A DNA stretch of 64,000 bases from Actinomycetota bacterium. GTDB taxonomy: Bacteria; Actinomycetota; Acidimicrobiia; Acidimicrobiales; JAJPHD01. The DNA is taken from contig JAJPHD010000014.1 in NCBI GenBank assembly GCA_021325455.1, positions 85,380 through 149,379 of the forward strand. Reading direction: 5' to 3'. Of the stretch, positions 52,359 to 59,546 are shown one piece after another (the stretch's first letter is position 1; each line of letters opens with the position of its first letter). The notes under the pieces were generated by a model. That model saw only the letters and a program-made list of their open reading frames with translations, was not told where the DNA came from and made no database searches. Made by a program: the position numbers and the translations under genes.

Positions 52359-53489
52359 ATGATGACAGCCCGATCAGGGTGGCGTGCCTGCCTGGCGGCC
52401 GGCCTGGCAGTCGGGGGGAGCATGGCCCTGGCGAGCGGGGCAGGTGCCAGCCCCCGGGGGCCGGGAGGCATGGGCAGCACCACCGTCGTGGCCCAGCACC
52501 TGGTCCCTCGCTACACCGTCTATTCGCCAGGCCCGGCCGTGCCGACGCAGCGGACGACGTCCACCACGGGGCTGCCGACCTGGAGCGGGTCGTTCACCTT
52601 CTCCTCGACGACCTACCGCTACAAGATGGTGGGCACCAACCCGGCCACCAGCTCGGCCACCACCAGGGTCAGCACCAAGCTGGTGCCGCTGGTCTTCAAG
52701 GCGGGGACGTCCACCTTCTCCTCCACCGGGCTGGAGACCAGGTTCAAGGAGTCCCCCCTGTTCGAGTCCACGAAGTACGCCAGCGGCACCGGTGAGTTCG
52801 AGAGCGAGGCCCAGCGGGCCGAGTTCTGGAAGTTCGTGAAGTCCACCACGTCCACCTACAACGTGGACATCTCCACACCGGTGGTGCTGTCGAGCAAGGC
52901 CTACACGGTGCCGTCAGGCGACTACGAGCTGGCCGTGGCCCCGAACGGGGTCAAGGTCCTGCTGGTGAACCTCGGCTGGTGGCAGACCCAGCTCAAGACC
53001 CTGCTGGGAGCGGAGGCCTTCAGCGCCAGCACCTTGCCGCTCCTGCTCGCCTCCAACGTGTTCTTCTACGTGAACAACAACCCCAGCGACTGCTGCGTCC
53101 TGGGCTTCCACGGCGCCTACGGGACCGGCAGTGCCCACACCTACGCCTTCTCGGCCTGGCCCAGCCCGGGGATCTTCAGCGGAGGGGTCAGTGACGTCAC
53201 CCCCATGAGCCACGAGGTCGGGGAGTGGATGAACGACCCCTACACGAGCAACGTCGTGCCCAGGTGGGACCAGCCGGACGGGGCCACCTGCTTCTCCGAC
53301 CTTCTCGAGGTGGGCGACCCGATCGAGGCCCTCCCCAAGCAGACCTTCGCCGTGACGACCGTGGGTGGCACCTACCACCCCCAGGACCTGGCCGGGATCT
53401 CGTGGTTCGCCCACTTCAGCCCCTCCTACGAGCAGAACTCCAAGTACTCGTTCGAGGGCTACCTGACCTCGCCCTCGACGATCTGCTAG
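52359..53489 (+). CDS. Secreted protein with HExxE metallopeptidase-like motif
   Basis: 376 residues. Signal peptide with a twin-Arg-poor basic start and hydrophobic core (CLAAGLAVGGSMALASGAGA), so exported. The mature part is Thr/Ser-rich at first, then holds HEVGEWMNDPY near 288, an HExxE arrangement flanked by conserved Trp and Asp as in gluzincin-like secreted proteins, with VVPRWDQPDGATCFSD after it. Cys pairs (DCC, TC, and the C-terminal IC) may form disulfides. I treat peptidase activity as inference. ATG at 52359 (or 52362). Sits right after the sigma/anti-sigma operon and behind its own promoter with tandem repeats. Confidence 0.7.
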   Translation: MMTARSGWRACLAAGLAVGGSMALASGAGASPRGPGGMGSTTVVAQHLVPRYTVYSPGPAVPTQRTTSTTGLPTWSGSFTFSSTTYRYKMVGTNPATSSATTRVSTKLVPLVFKAGTSTFSSTGLETRFKESPLFESTKYASGTGEFESEAQRAEFWKFVKSTTSTYNVDISTPVVLSSKAYTVPSGDYELAVAPNGVKVLLVNLGWWQTQLKTLLGAEAFSASTLPLLLASNVFFYVNNNPSDCCVLGFHGAYGTGSAHTYAFSAWPSPGIFSGGVSDVTPMSHEVGEWMNDPYTSNVVPRWDQPDGATCFSDLLEVGDPIEALPKQTFAVTTVGGTYHPQDLAGISWFAHFSPSYEQNSKYSFEGYLTSPSTIC

Positions 53490-53541
53490 GGGCTGGCGCA
53501 ACGGGGGCCGATGACGCCGGCGGCCGATGAGCGGGGGCTGC

Positions 53542-53562
53542 GGGGACCCCTTCGGGTGCCCC
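53542..53562. terminator. Hairpin between convergent genes
   Basis: GGGGACCC and GGGTGCCCC pair around a CTTC loop with one bulge, between the convergent secreted-protein gene and the 53577 gene. No U-tract. Confidence 0.45.
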
Positions 53563-53576
53563 TCCCGCTACCGCCG

Positions 53577-54203
53577 CTAGGCGGCAGCCTCGGTCTGGAC
53601 CAAGATGGCCGGCCCGGTGGGCCAGAGGACCTCTCCCGAGTCGGTGATGCCGAGCAGCCAGCGCCCCTCGCTCGGCACTCCGAGCAGGGCGACCCGCTGG
53701 CCCGTGCGGCCGGCGGCCACCCCGTTGCGGAACAGGTGGGCCTGCACCTCCCAGGCGAGCACCCGCCGGTCGGGCAGCACGGCGCCCACCAGCACCTTGC
53801 TGGGGGGGCCGATGGGGACCGGTGCCCCGCCCTTGCGCACCCGGACCCAGGCCACCCGGGCCTGGGTCACCACCGCGTCATGGGTGGCGATGAGGGCCCG
53901 CCCCGACCAACGGTGCCGGTTGAACCACCAGCCCGCCAGGGCCACCTGGGCGATGGCCAGGCCGATGAGCGACGTGAGGCTGGGCAGCAGGTAGTAGTCG
54001 CCGGCGGACCAGACGAACTTCTCCCATCCCCAGGACATGAACAGGATCCCGAGGATCCAGGCGGTGGCCACGATGGGCACGGCCAGGTCCAGTATCTCGA
54101 AGTGCAGCACGGCCTCCTTGAGCCTGGCCCGCACCGCCTCGCTGTCAGTGAGGTCGGGGGCGGGGGGCGTGAGCCGCTGGGTCATGGTCATGCTCGCCGT
54201 CAT
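53577..54203 (-). CDS. Hypothetical membrane protein
   Basis: 208 residues, not recognised. Two membrane segments (LAVPIVATAWILGILFMSWG near 40-59 and TSLIGLAIAQVALAGWWF near 76-93), then a ~115-residue cytoplasmic beta-rich domain (ALIATHDAVVTQARVAWVRV ... LAWEVQAHLFRNG). No catalytic motif. The start may be any of several close ATGs (54203, 54191, 54185); GGAGAG lies 9 nt before the first. Follows the DUF2007-like gene on the same strand after 43 nt. Confidence 0.6.
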   Translation of the reverse strand: MTASMTMTQRLTPPAPDLTDSEAVRARLKEAVLHFEILDLAVPIVATAWILGILFMSWGWEKFVWSAGDYYLLPSLTSLIGLAIAQVALAGWWFNRHRWSGRALIATHDAVVTQARVAWVRVRKGGAPVPIGPPSKVLVGAVLPDRRVLAWEVQAHLFRNGVAAGRTGQRVALLGVPSEGRWLLGITDSGEVLWPTGPAILVQTEAAA

Positions 54204-54246
54204 CGCCGGTAGCTCTCCATAGGTCCTTTCCTAGCCGAGCATGGTC

Positions 54247-54618
54247 TTAGCCGAGCACGGAGAGGAGGTACAAGGCAAGCAGGACGCCGATGACCAGCCA
54301 GGCCACCGCCAGCCACCCCCAGCCGGGCGTCAGCCGCCGCCCCGTCCCCCCGGCCCGATCCCCTGGGACCCGGCCGGCTCCGCCGACGGCGCCCGGTTGG
54401 GCGCTCCCCGCCTCCTCGTCGGCATCCAGGAGTTCCCTGGCCACCTCGAGACGCTCCGGCTCCACCAGGATCTCGACCGGCCCCCCCACCGGGTAGGTCG
54501 TGCCCCAGTCCCCCCGCAGCTGGACCAGGATGCCGTCGGCTCCCAGCCGGGCAGCCACCACCCGGGCCCGGAAGGCCCCCGAGACCGTCGTCAGGTGCAC
54601 CATGGGCCGAGCGGCCAT
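54247..54618 (-). CDS. DUF2007-like protein with C-terminal membrane anchor
   Basis: 123 residues. [20 protein letters not shown] ... [20 protein letters not shown] ... [17 protein letters not shown] resembles the DUF2007 putative signal-transducing domain. A Gly/Pro linker leads to one C-terminal helix ([20 protein letters not shown]), so it is probably tail-anchored. ATG at 54618 has TACCGT 7 nt upstream. It is divergent from pafA with only 25 bp between start codons. Confidence 0.65.
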   Translation of the reverse strand: MAARPMVHLTTVSGAFRARVVAARLGADGILVQLRGDWGTTYPVGGPVEILVEPERLEVARELLDADEEAGSAQPGAVGGAGRVPGDRAGGTGRRLTPGWGWLAVAWLVIGVLLALYLLSVLG

Positions 54619-54625
54619 GCTCCGA

Positions 54626-54635
54626 ACGGTACCGT
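54626..54635. promoter_or_regulatory. Palindromic bidirectional -10 (ACGGTACCGT)
   Basis: A perfect 10-bp palindrome gives TACCGT on both strands. On the plus strand it ends 8 nt before the pafA GTG; on the minus strand 7 nt before the DUF2007-like ATG. Both transcripts would be leaderless. Confidence 0.6.
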
Positions 54636-54643
54636 GGTCAGCA

Positions 54644-56002
54644 GTGGAACGGCGCATCTTCGGGCTGGAGAACGAGTACGGGGTGACCTGCACCCTGCGG
54701 GGCCAGCGCCGGCTCTCTCCCGACGAGGTGGCCCGTTACCTGTTCCGCCGGGTGGTGAGCTGGGGGCGCTCCTCCAACGTGTTCCTCGAGAACGGGGCCC
54801 GGCTGTACCTGGACGTGGGGAGCCACCCCGAGTACGCCACCCCCGAGTGCGACTCGGTGGCCGACCTGGTGGTGCACGACAAGGCCGGGGAGCGCATCCT
54901 TGAGAACCTCCTGGCCTCCGCCGAGCAGCGGCTGAGGGAGGAGGGCATCCGGGGGGTCGTGTACCTGTTCAAGAACAACACCGACTCCGCCGGGAACTCC
55001 TATGGGTGCCACGAGAACTACCTGACCAGCAGGAGGGACGACTTCGCCCACTACGCCGAGGTGCTGATCCCCTTCTTCGTGAGTCGCCAGATCTACGCCG
55101 GGGCCGGGAAGGTCCTCCAGACCGCGCGCGGCCCCATCTTCTGCATCAGCCAGCGGGCCGAGCACATCTGGGAAGGGGTCTCCTCCGCCACCACCCGCAG
55201 CCGGCCCATCATCAACACCCGAGACGAGCCCCACGCCGATGCCGAGCGCTTCCGCCGGCTGCACGTCATCGTCGGCGACTCCAACATGAGCGAGTACGCC
55301 ACCTTCCTCAAGGTGGGGGCCACCAGCATCCTGCTGCGCATGCTGGAGGACCCAGGGGCCGTCCTGCGGGACATGACGCTCGAGAACCCCATCCGCGCCA
55401 TCCGGGAGATCAGCCACGACATCACCTGCCGCCGGCGGGTCCGGCTGGCCAACGGCAGGGAGCTGTCGGCCCTGGAGCTACAGACTGAGTACCTCTCCCG
55501 GGCCGAGCGCTACCACCGCCAGCGAGGGCTGTCGCCCCAGGAGGAGCAGGCCCTTCGGATGTGGGAGCACTGCCTGGCCGGGCTGGAGAAGGACCCCATG
55601 AGCCTGGAGCGGGAGTGCGACTGGGTGATCAAGTACCAGCTCATAGAGAGGTTCCGCCAGCGCCATGACCTCTCCCTGTCGCACCCGAGGGTGGCCCTCC
55701 TCGACCTCCAGTACCACGACGTGAGCCGCCAGCGGGGCCTCTTCTACCGGCTCCAGGACCGGGGCCTGGTCGAGCGCACCGCCACCGACGCGGCCATCGA
55801 CGCCGCCGTGGACCAGGCCCCGGCCACCACCAGGGCCCGCCTCCGGGGCGAGTTCATCCGCCGGGCCAAGGAGCGCCGGCGGGACTTCACGGTGGACTGG
55901 GTCCACCTCAAGCTGAACGACCAGGCCCAGCGCACGGTCCTGCTGAAGGACCCCTTCAAGTCCCACGACGAGCGGGTCGAGAAGCTCATCGACAGCCTCT
56001 AG
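54644..56002 (+). CDS. pafA: Pup--protein ligase PafA
   Basis: 452 residues, the size of the M. tuberculosis enzyme. Uses ATP to link Pup's C-terminal Glu to substrate lysines. Glutamine-synthetase-like motifs: [64 protein letters not shown] at 54644 is chosen by alignment with the family N-terminus and by the TACCGT 8 nt upstream; an in-frame ATG at 54617 is not supported. Homologous to Dop but without its extra loop. It stands 5.2 kb after prcA, separated by the sigma/secreted-protein genes. Confidence 0.94.
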   Translation: MERRIFGLENEYGVTCTLRGQRRLSPDEVARYLFRRVVSWGRSSNVFLENGARLYLDVGSHPEYATPECDSVADLVVHDKAGERILENLLASAEQRLREEGIRGVVYLFKNNTDSAGNSYGCHENYLTSRRDDFAHYAEVLIPFFVSRQIYAGAGKVLQTARGPIFCISQRAEHIWEGVSSATTRSRPIINTRDEPHADAERFRRLHVIVGDSNMSEYATFLKVGATSILLRMLEDPGAVLRDMTLENPIRAIREISHDITCRRRVRLANGRELSALELQTEYLSRAERYHRQRGLSPQEEQALRMWEHCLAGLEKDPMSLERECDWVIKYQLIERFRQRHDLSLSHPRVALLDLQYHDVSRQRGLFYRLQDRGLVERTATDAAIDAAVDQAPATTRARLRGEFIRRAKERRRDFTVDWVHLKLNDQAQRTVLLKDPFKSHDERVEKLIDSL

Positions 56003-56076
56003 GGCATGAGGTCCCGGCCCTACCCCCGCCAGGCCGCCCGGTCCGGCCCCGCGGCCGACCAGGGGGCACCCCGCGT

Positions 56077-56082
56077 TAGCCT
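56077..56082 (+). promoter_or_regulatory. -10 element (TAGCCT) of lepB
   Basis: TAGCCT ends 9 nt before the lepB GTG at 56092; no Shine-Dalgarno. Confidence 0.5.
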
Positions 56083-56091
56083 CGTCGGCCA

Positions 56092-56724
56092 GTGACCACC
56101 ACCAGCCCCGGTCAGGCGCGCCAGGATCGCCAGGAAGCTCCCCGCAGGCGCCCCTTCTACCGGCGGGCGCTCGAGTGGGTGGTGATCCTGGCCATCGCCG
56201 CCGGGTGCGCCATAGGGATCAAGACCTACCTGATCCAGGCCTTCTTCATCCCCTCTGGGTCCATGATCCCCACCCTCAAGATCGGCAACCGGATACTGGT
56301 GGACAAGCTGTCCTACGACTTCGGCCCCGTTCACCGGGGGGACATCGTGGTGTTCCGCAAGCCCCCCACCGACGTGGGGGACCCCCAGGTCCAGGACCTG
56401 GTGAAGCGGGTGGTCGGTCTCCCGGGGGAGACCATCTCCTCGGCTCCGGACCCCGCCTGTGGGAGCGACCCCTTCTGCTCCGGGCCGGTGCTCATCAACG
56501 GCAAGCCCATCCCCGAGCCCTACTTGCCTGCCTACCACCGGTCGGGGCCGGGGGCGGGGCCGCCCATCAGGACCCAGGTCATCCCGCCGGGGCACTACTT
56601 CGTCATGGGGGACAACCGCTCCGACTCCAAGGACAGCCGCGCCTTCGGGCCCATCTCAGGGTCTTTGATCGTGGGCAAGGTCGTCCTGCGAGTCTGGCCC
56701 CTCACCGCCATCCGGACCTACTGA
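56092..56724 (+). CDS. lepB: Signal peptidase I
   Basis: 210-residue membrane serine protease that removes signal peptides. One N-terminal anchor (VVILAIAAGCAIGIKTYL), catalytic Ser in PSGSMIPTL, catalytic Lys in LVKRVVGLPGE, and the GDNRSDSKDSRAFG box. Short N-terminus, single anchor as in Gram-positive types. GTG start, probably leaderless. Its 3' end overlaps the opposing glycosyltransferase gene by 23 bp. Confidence 0.93.
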   Translation: MTTTSPGQARQDRQEAPRRRPFYRRALEWVVILAIAAGCAIGIKTYLIQAFFIPSGSMIPTLKIGNRILVDKLSYDFGPVHRGDIVVFRKPPTDVGDPQVQDLVKRVVGLPGETISSAPDPACGSDPFCSGPVLINGKPIPEPYLPAYHRSGPGAGPPIRTQVIPPGHYFVMGDNRSDSKDSRAFGPISGSLIVGKVVLRVWPLTAIRTY

Positions 56725-58288
56725 CGGCCGGGCGCCACCGGCGGCTGGTGGCCGCCCACCCGGGAGGAACCAGCTCCCGCCAGCTGAAGCGGAGGGCGCC
56801 CACCAGGATCATGGCCAGCACGCCCAGCACGGCCAGCTCCTGGTGCCAGGTGCCGCCCGCCGAGCCGATGACGTCGCCGTCGGGCAGCACCAGGAAGAAG
56901 GGGAGGGCGCCCAGGGGGAGGAGGGCCCACGAAGCCTGGGTCGGGCGGCAGGCGGCCAGGACGACCAGGCCCCAGGTGAGGTACCAGGGCCAGACGACGG
57001 GCGCCGCCACCACGGCGGTCACCAGGGTGAGCCCCAGCGCCCGGGCCACGCCCAAGCGGGGCGCCTGCCAGAGGAGGGCGAGGACGAAGGCCCCGGCGAC
57101 GGCGGCAGCCGCCCACCGGACGGGGTCAGCGCTCCCGTAGGGGAGGGCCCAGGACAAGGCGGTCTGGGGGGTGAACCAGGTCTGGCCCCCCGTGGGGGTG
57201 GCCAGCACGGCCGGTCGGGCCCAGCCCCATCCCAGGCCGGCAAGAAGGGTGACGGCGACGGTCGTCCCCCCCACCACGGCTGCGGCCACGGCCAGGCGGG
57301 CCATCAGCCGGCCCCAGCCACCCGGGCGGGTGCGGCCCCCGGAACGCTGCGCCCCCTTCGGGGCCCGGGCCTCCCGGGCCCAGGCCAGGGCCACGAAGAG
57401 CACCCCGGCGCCGGCGGGAGCCTTGACCAGCGTGGCCAGCGTGCAAAGGGCCAGGGCCGCCAGGGGCCGGCGCTCTGCCGCCAGGGCCAGCCCGGCCACC
57501 AGGAGGCCCAGCATGAGGGCGTCATTGTGGCCCGACAGGACCAGCCCCAGGAGCACCACGGGGCTGCAGAGGCCCAACCAGGTGGCTGCGACGGGATCGG
57601 CGCCTATGGCCCGCGCCAGGCGGGGTAGGGCCCAGGCCAGCAGGGCCAGGCCAGCCACCTCGACCAGGCGCAGGAGCACCACCGCCACCACCAGGTGGTG
57701 CTCGGCCAGGCCCCCCAGGGGAGCGTCCACCGACACGAAGATGGGCCCGTAGGGGGCGGGGGTCTTGAGCCAGGTGGTCGGGACCGAGGAGAGCAGGCGA
57801 CCGGGGGGGAGGACCTGGCCCGGGCCCACCAGGTAGGCCGAGAACCCCCTCTGCACCACGGCCCCCTGGGCCAGGTAGCTGTAGAGGTCGGTGCTCAGGA
57901 CCACAGGGCCCGCCACCAAGGGGGCCATCCACGAGGCGGCTACCGCCCAGATGGCGACGACGGTGGGCCGTCCCCGGCCGGGTGCCCGCCGGCGGACGGT
58001 GGCCCCCATGCCCACCCACCCCAGGGCCAGGAGGACCATCCCGGCGTAGAGGCCCACCATCAGCCCGTAGTGGCCCCCGCTGGTTGACCACCATGAGCGA
58101 GGGATGGAGTACCACCAGCGCTTGGGATGGGGGCCGAACCCGCTGAGCCCTTGGCCCGCCACAGCGATGGCCAGGGAGCCCGCCAGCCCGATGGCAGCCC
58201 AGGCGGGCAGGGTCAGGGTGGGGAAGAACCGCCACGGCGGGACGAGGCGGAGGGGGCGGAGCCTCGGGCTGGGGCGGGTGTCGACCAC
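56702..58288 (-). CDS. Polyprenol-phosphate-mannose-dependent mannosyltransferase-like protein (MptA/MptB/GT87 type)
   Basis: 528 residues with ~12 hydrophobic segments. Early loop DLYSYLAQGAVVQRGFSAYL then PVPTTWLKTPAPYGPIFV-type sequence (APYGPIF) matches alpha-1,6-mannosyltransferases of lipomannan assembly; SGHNDALMLGLLVAGLAL is another family landmark. It would use polyprenyl-phosphomannose on the outer face of the membrane to build a cell-envelope mannan or lipoglycan. GTG at 58288 with TAGCCT 9 nt upstream (leaderless). Divergent from tatA. Confidence 0.78.
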   Translation of the reverse strand: MVDTRPSPRLRPLRLVPPWRFFPTLTLPAWAAIGLAGSLAIAVAGQGLSGFGPHPKRWWYSIPRSWWSTSGGHYGLMVGLYAGMVLLALGWVGMGATVRRRAPGRGRPTVVAIWAVAASWMAPLVAGPVVLSTDLYSYLAQGAVVQRGFSAYLVGPGQVLPPGRLLSSVPTTWLKTPAPYGPIFVSVDAPLGGLAEHHLVVAVVLLRLVEVAGLALLAWALPRLARAIGADPVAATWLGLCSPVVLLGLVLSGHNDALMLGLLVAGLALAAERRPLAALALCTLATLVKAPAGAGVLFVALAWAREARAPKGAQRSGGRTRPGGWGRLMARLAVAAAVVGGTTVAVTLLAGLGWGWARPAVLATPTGGQTWFTPQTALSWALPYGSADPVRWAAAAVAGAFVLALLWQAPRLGVARALGLTLVTAVVAAPVVWPWYLTWGLVVLAACRPTQASWALLPLGALPFFLVLPDGDVIGSAGGTWHQELAVLGVLAMILVGALRFSWRELVPPGWAATSRRWRPAVSRSGWR

Positions 58289-58297
58289 TGGGGGGCC

Positions 58298-58303
58298 AGG
58301 CTA
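58298..58303 (-). promoter_or_regulatory. -10 element (TAGCCT) of the mannosyltransferase gene
   Basis: TAGCCT on the minus strand ends 9 nt before the GTG at 58288. Confidence 0.5.
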
Positions 58304-58339
58304 CGCAAGCAGCGCCTTCTTCCCGTCCGCATGGCCCGG

Positions 58340-58345
58340 TAGCAT
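58340..58345 (+). promoter_or_regulatory. -10 element (TAGCAT) of tatA
   Basis: TAGCAT ends 8 nt before the ATG at 58354; no Shine-Dalgarno. Confidence 0.5.
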
Positions 58346-58353
58346 GGCCTGCC

Positions 58354-58767
58354 ATGGGCGACCTCAGCCCCATCAAGGTCCTCGTGGTACTGATCATCGC
58401 TCTCGTCGTGCTGGGGCCCGAGAAGCTGCCCGACATGACCCGTAAGGCTGGCCGGGCCTGGGCGGACTTCCGCCGCTTCCGGGACAGCATGCACTCCCAG
58501 GTGCGAGAGGTCATAGGCGACGTGCCCGGGCTGGACGAGCTCCACGACCTGCCCGGAGTGCGCCGCAGCTTCGCCGCCTCCTTCCTGACCAGCCCCCCGC
58601 CCCGCTACGGGGGGGACTCGCCTGACGACGAGGTGCTGCCGGCCCCAGGGGACGAGGGGCCGCCGGGCATCTCCCCCGGCGGGGCGTGGCAGCAGCGACG
58701 GCCGGGCCCGGATCGCTCCGGGCGCCGCCCCCCGGTCTTCACCCCGGACGATCCCGGGCTCAACTGA
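58354..58767 (+). CDS. Twin-arginine translocase TatA/TatB-type subunit
   Basis: 137 residues. One short membrane helix (KVLVVLIIALVVLGPEKLPD) with the LGPEKLP hinge, an amphipathic helix (MTRKAGRAWADFRRFRDSM) and a long charged, Pro/Gly-rich tail. LGPEKLPDMTRKAGR is closer to TatB than to classic TatA (which has FG). tatC follows after 26 nt, so it belongs to the Tat export machinery. Confidence 0.88.
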   Translation: MGDLSPIKVLVVLIIALVVLGPEKLPDMTRKAGRAWADFRRFRDSMHSQVREVIGDVPGLDELHDLPGVRRSFAASFLTSPPPRYGGDSPDDEVLPAPGDEGPPGISPGGAWQQRRPGPDRSGRRPPVFTPDDPGLN

Positions 58768-58793
58768 GCCGGACCTGAGGGCAACCGTCCCCC

Positions 58794-59546
58794 ATGGCCA
58801 TCCGCACCCGCCGTCCCCGGAGCGAGCGCCCCAGCCCCGACAGCATGACGCTGGTCGAGCACCTGTCGGAGCTGCGCCGGCGCCTCATCATCTGCATCCT
58901 GGCCGGCATCGCCGGGGCCATCGTGGCCTTCGCGGCCTACAACCAGATCATGGCGGTGCTGGTGCAGCCGTTCTGCAGCCTCCACCCCCACCATGCCTGC
59001 GACCTCTACATCACGGGCCCGCTGCAGGGCTTCTCCATACGGGTCAAGATCGCCGCCTACGGAGGGATCTTCCTCGCCTCCCCCATCATCCTGTGGCAGG
59101 TCTGGCGCTTCATCACCCCTGGGCTGAACCCCAACGAGAAGCGGTACGCGGTGCCGTTCATCCTGTCCTCGGTGGCCCTGTTCGTCGCGGGGGCGGCCAT
59201 CGCCTACCTGGTCTCGAACCGGGCCCTGGCCTTCCTGGGCACCGTGGGGGGCCAGCACCTGAAGCTGATCTACGGGCCCAACCAGTACATCGGCTTCATC
59301 GTTCTCTTGATGGTGGCCTTCGGCATCGCCTTCGAGCTGCCCGTGGTCCTCATCTGCCTGGAGCTGGCCGGAGTCCTGTCGCCGGCCCGCCTGGCTGCCT
59401 GGCGACGCAAGGCCATCGTGGTCATCTTTGCCGTGGCGGCCATATTCATCCCGAGCTCGGACCCCTTCTCGCTCTTCGCCATGGCCATCCCCATGTGCCT
59501 CTTCTACGAGGCCGCCATCATCGTGGGGAAGGTGCTCAAGCGGTGA
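58794..59546 (+). CDS. tatC: Twin-arginine translocase subunit TatC
   Basis: 250 residues with six membrane helices. MTLVEHLSELRRRLI is the conserved N-terminal signature (Glu for signal-peptide recognition); PIILWQVWRFITPGLNPNEK and the FGIAFELPVVL helix are canonical. Core receptor for folded, cofactor-bearing exports. Its stop overlaps the helicase start (GTGA). Confidence 0.95.
   Translation: MAIRTRRPRSERPSPDSMTLVEHLSELRRRLIICILAGIAGAIVAFAAYNQIMAVLVQPFCSLHPHHACDLYITGPLQGFSIRVKIAAYGGIFLASPIILWQVWRFITPGLNPNEKRYAVPFILSSVALFVAGAAIAYLVSNRALAFLGTVGGQHLKLIYGPNQYIGFIVLLMVAFGIAFELPVVLICLELAGVLSPARLAAWRRKAIVVIFAVAAIFIPSSDPFSLFAMAIPMCLFYEAAIIVGKVLKR

Noticed and set aside
54617..54643. Upstream ATG start for pafA
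   Set aside because: Overlaps the divergent gene's start codon and would add residues not seen in the family; the GTG at 54644 matches the family N-terminus.
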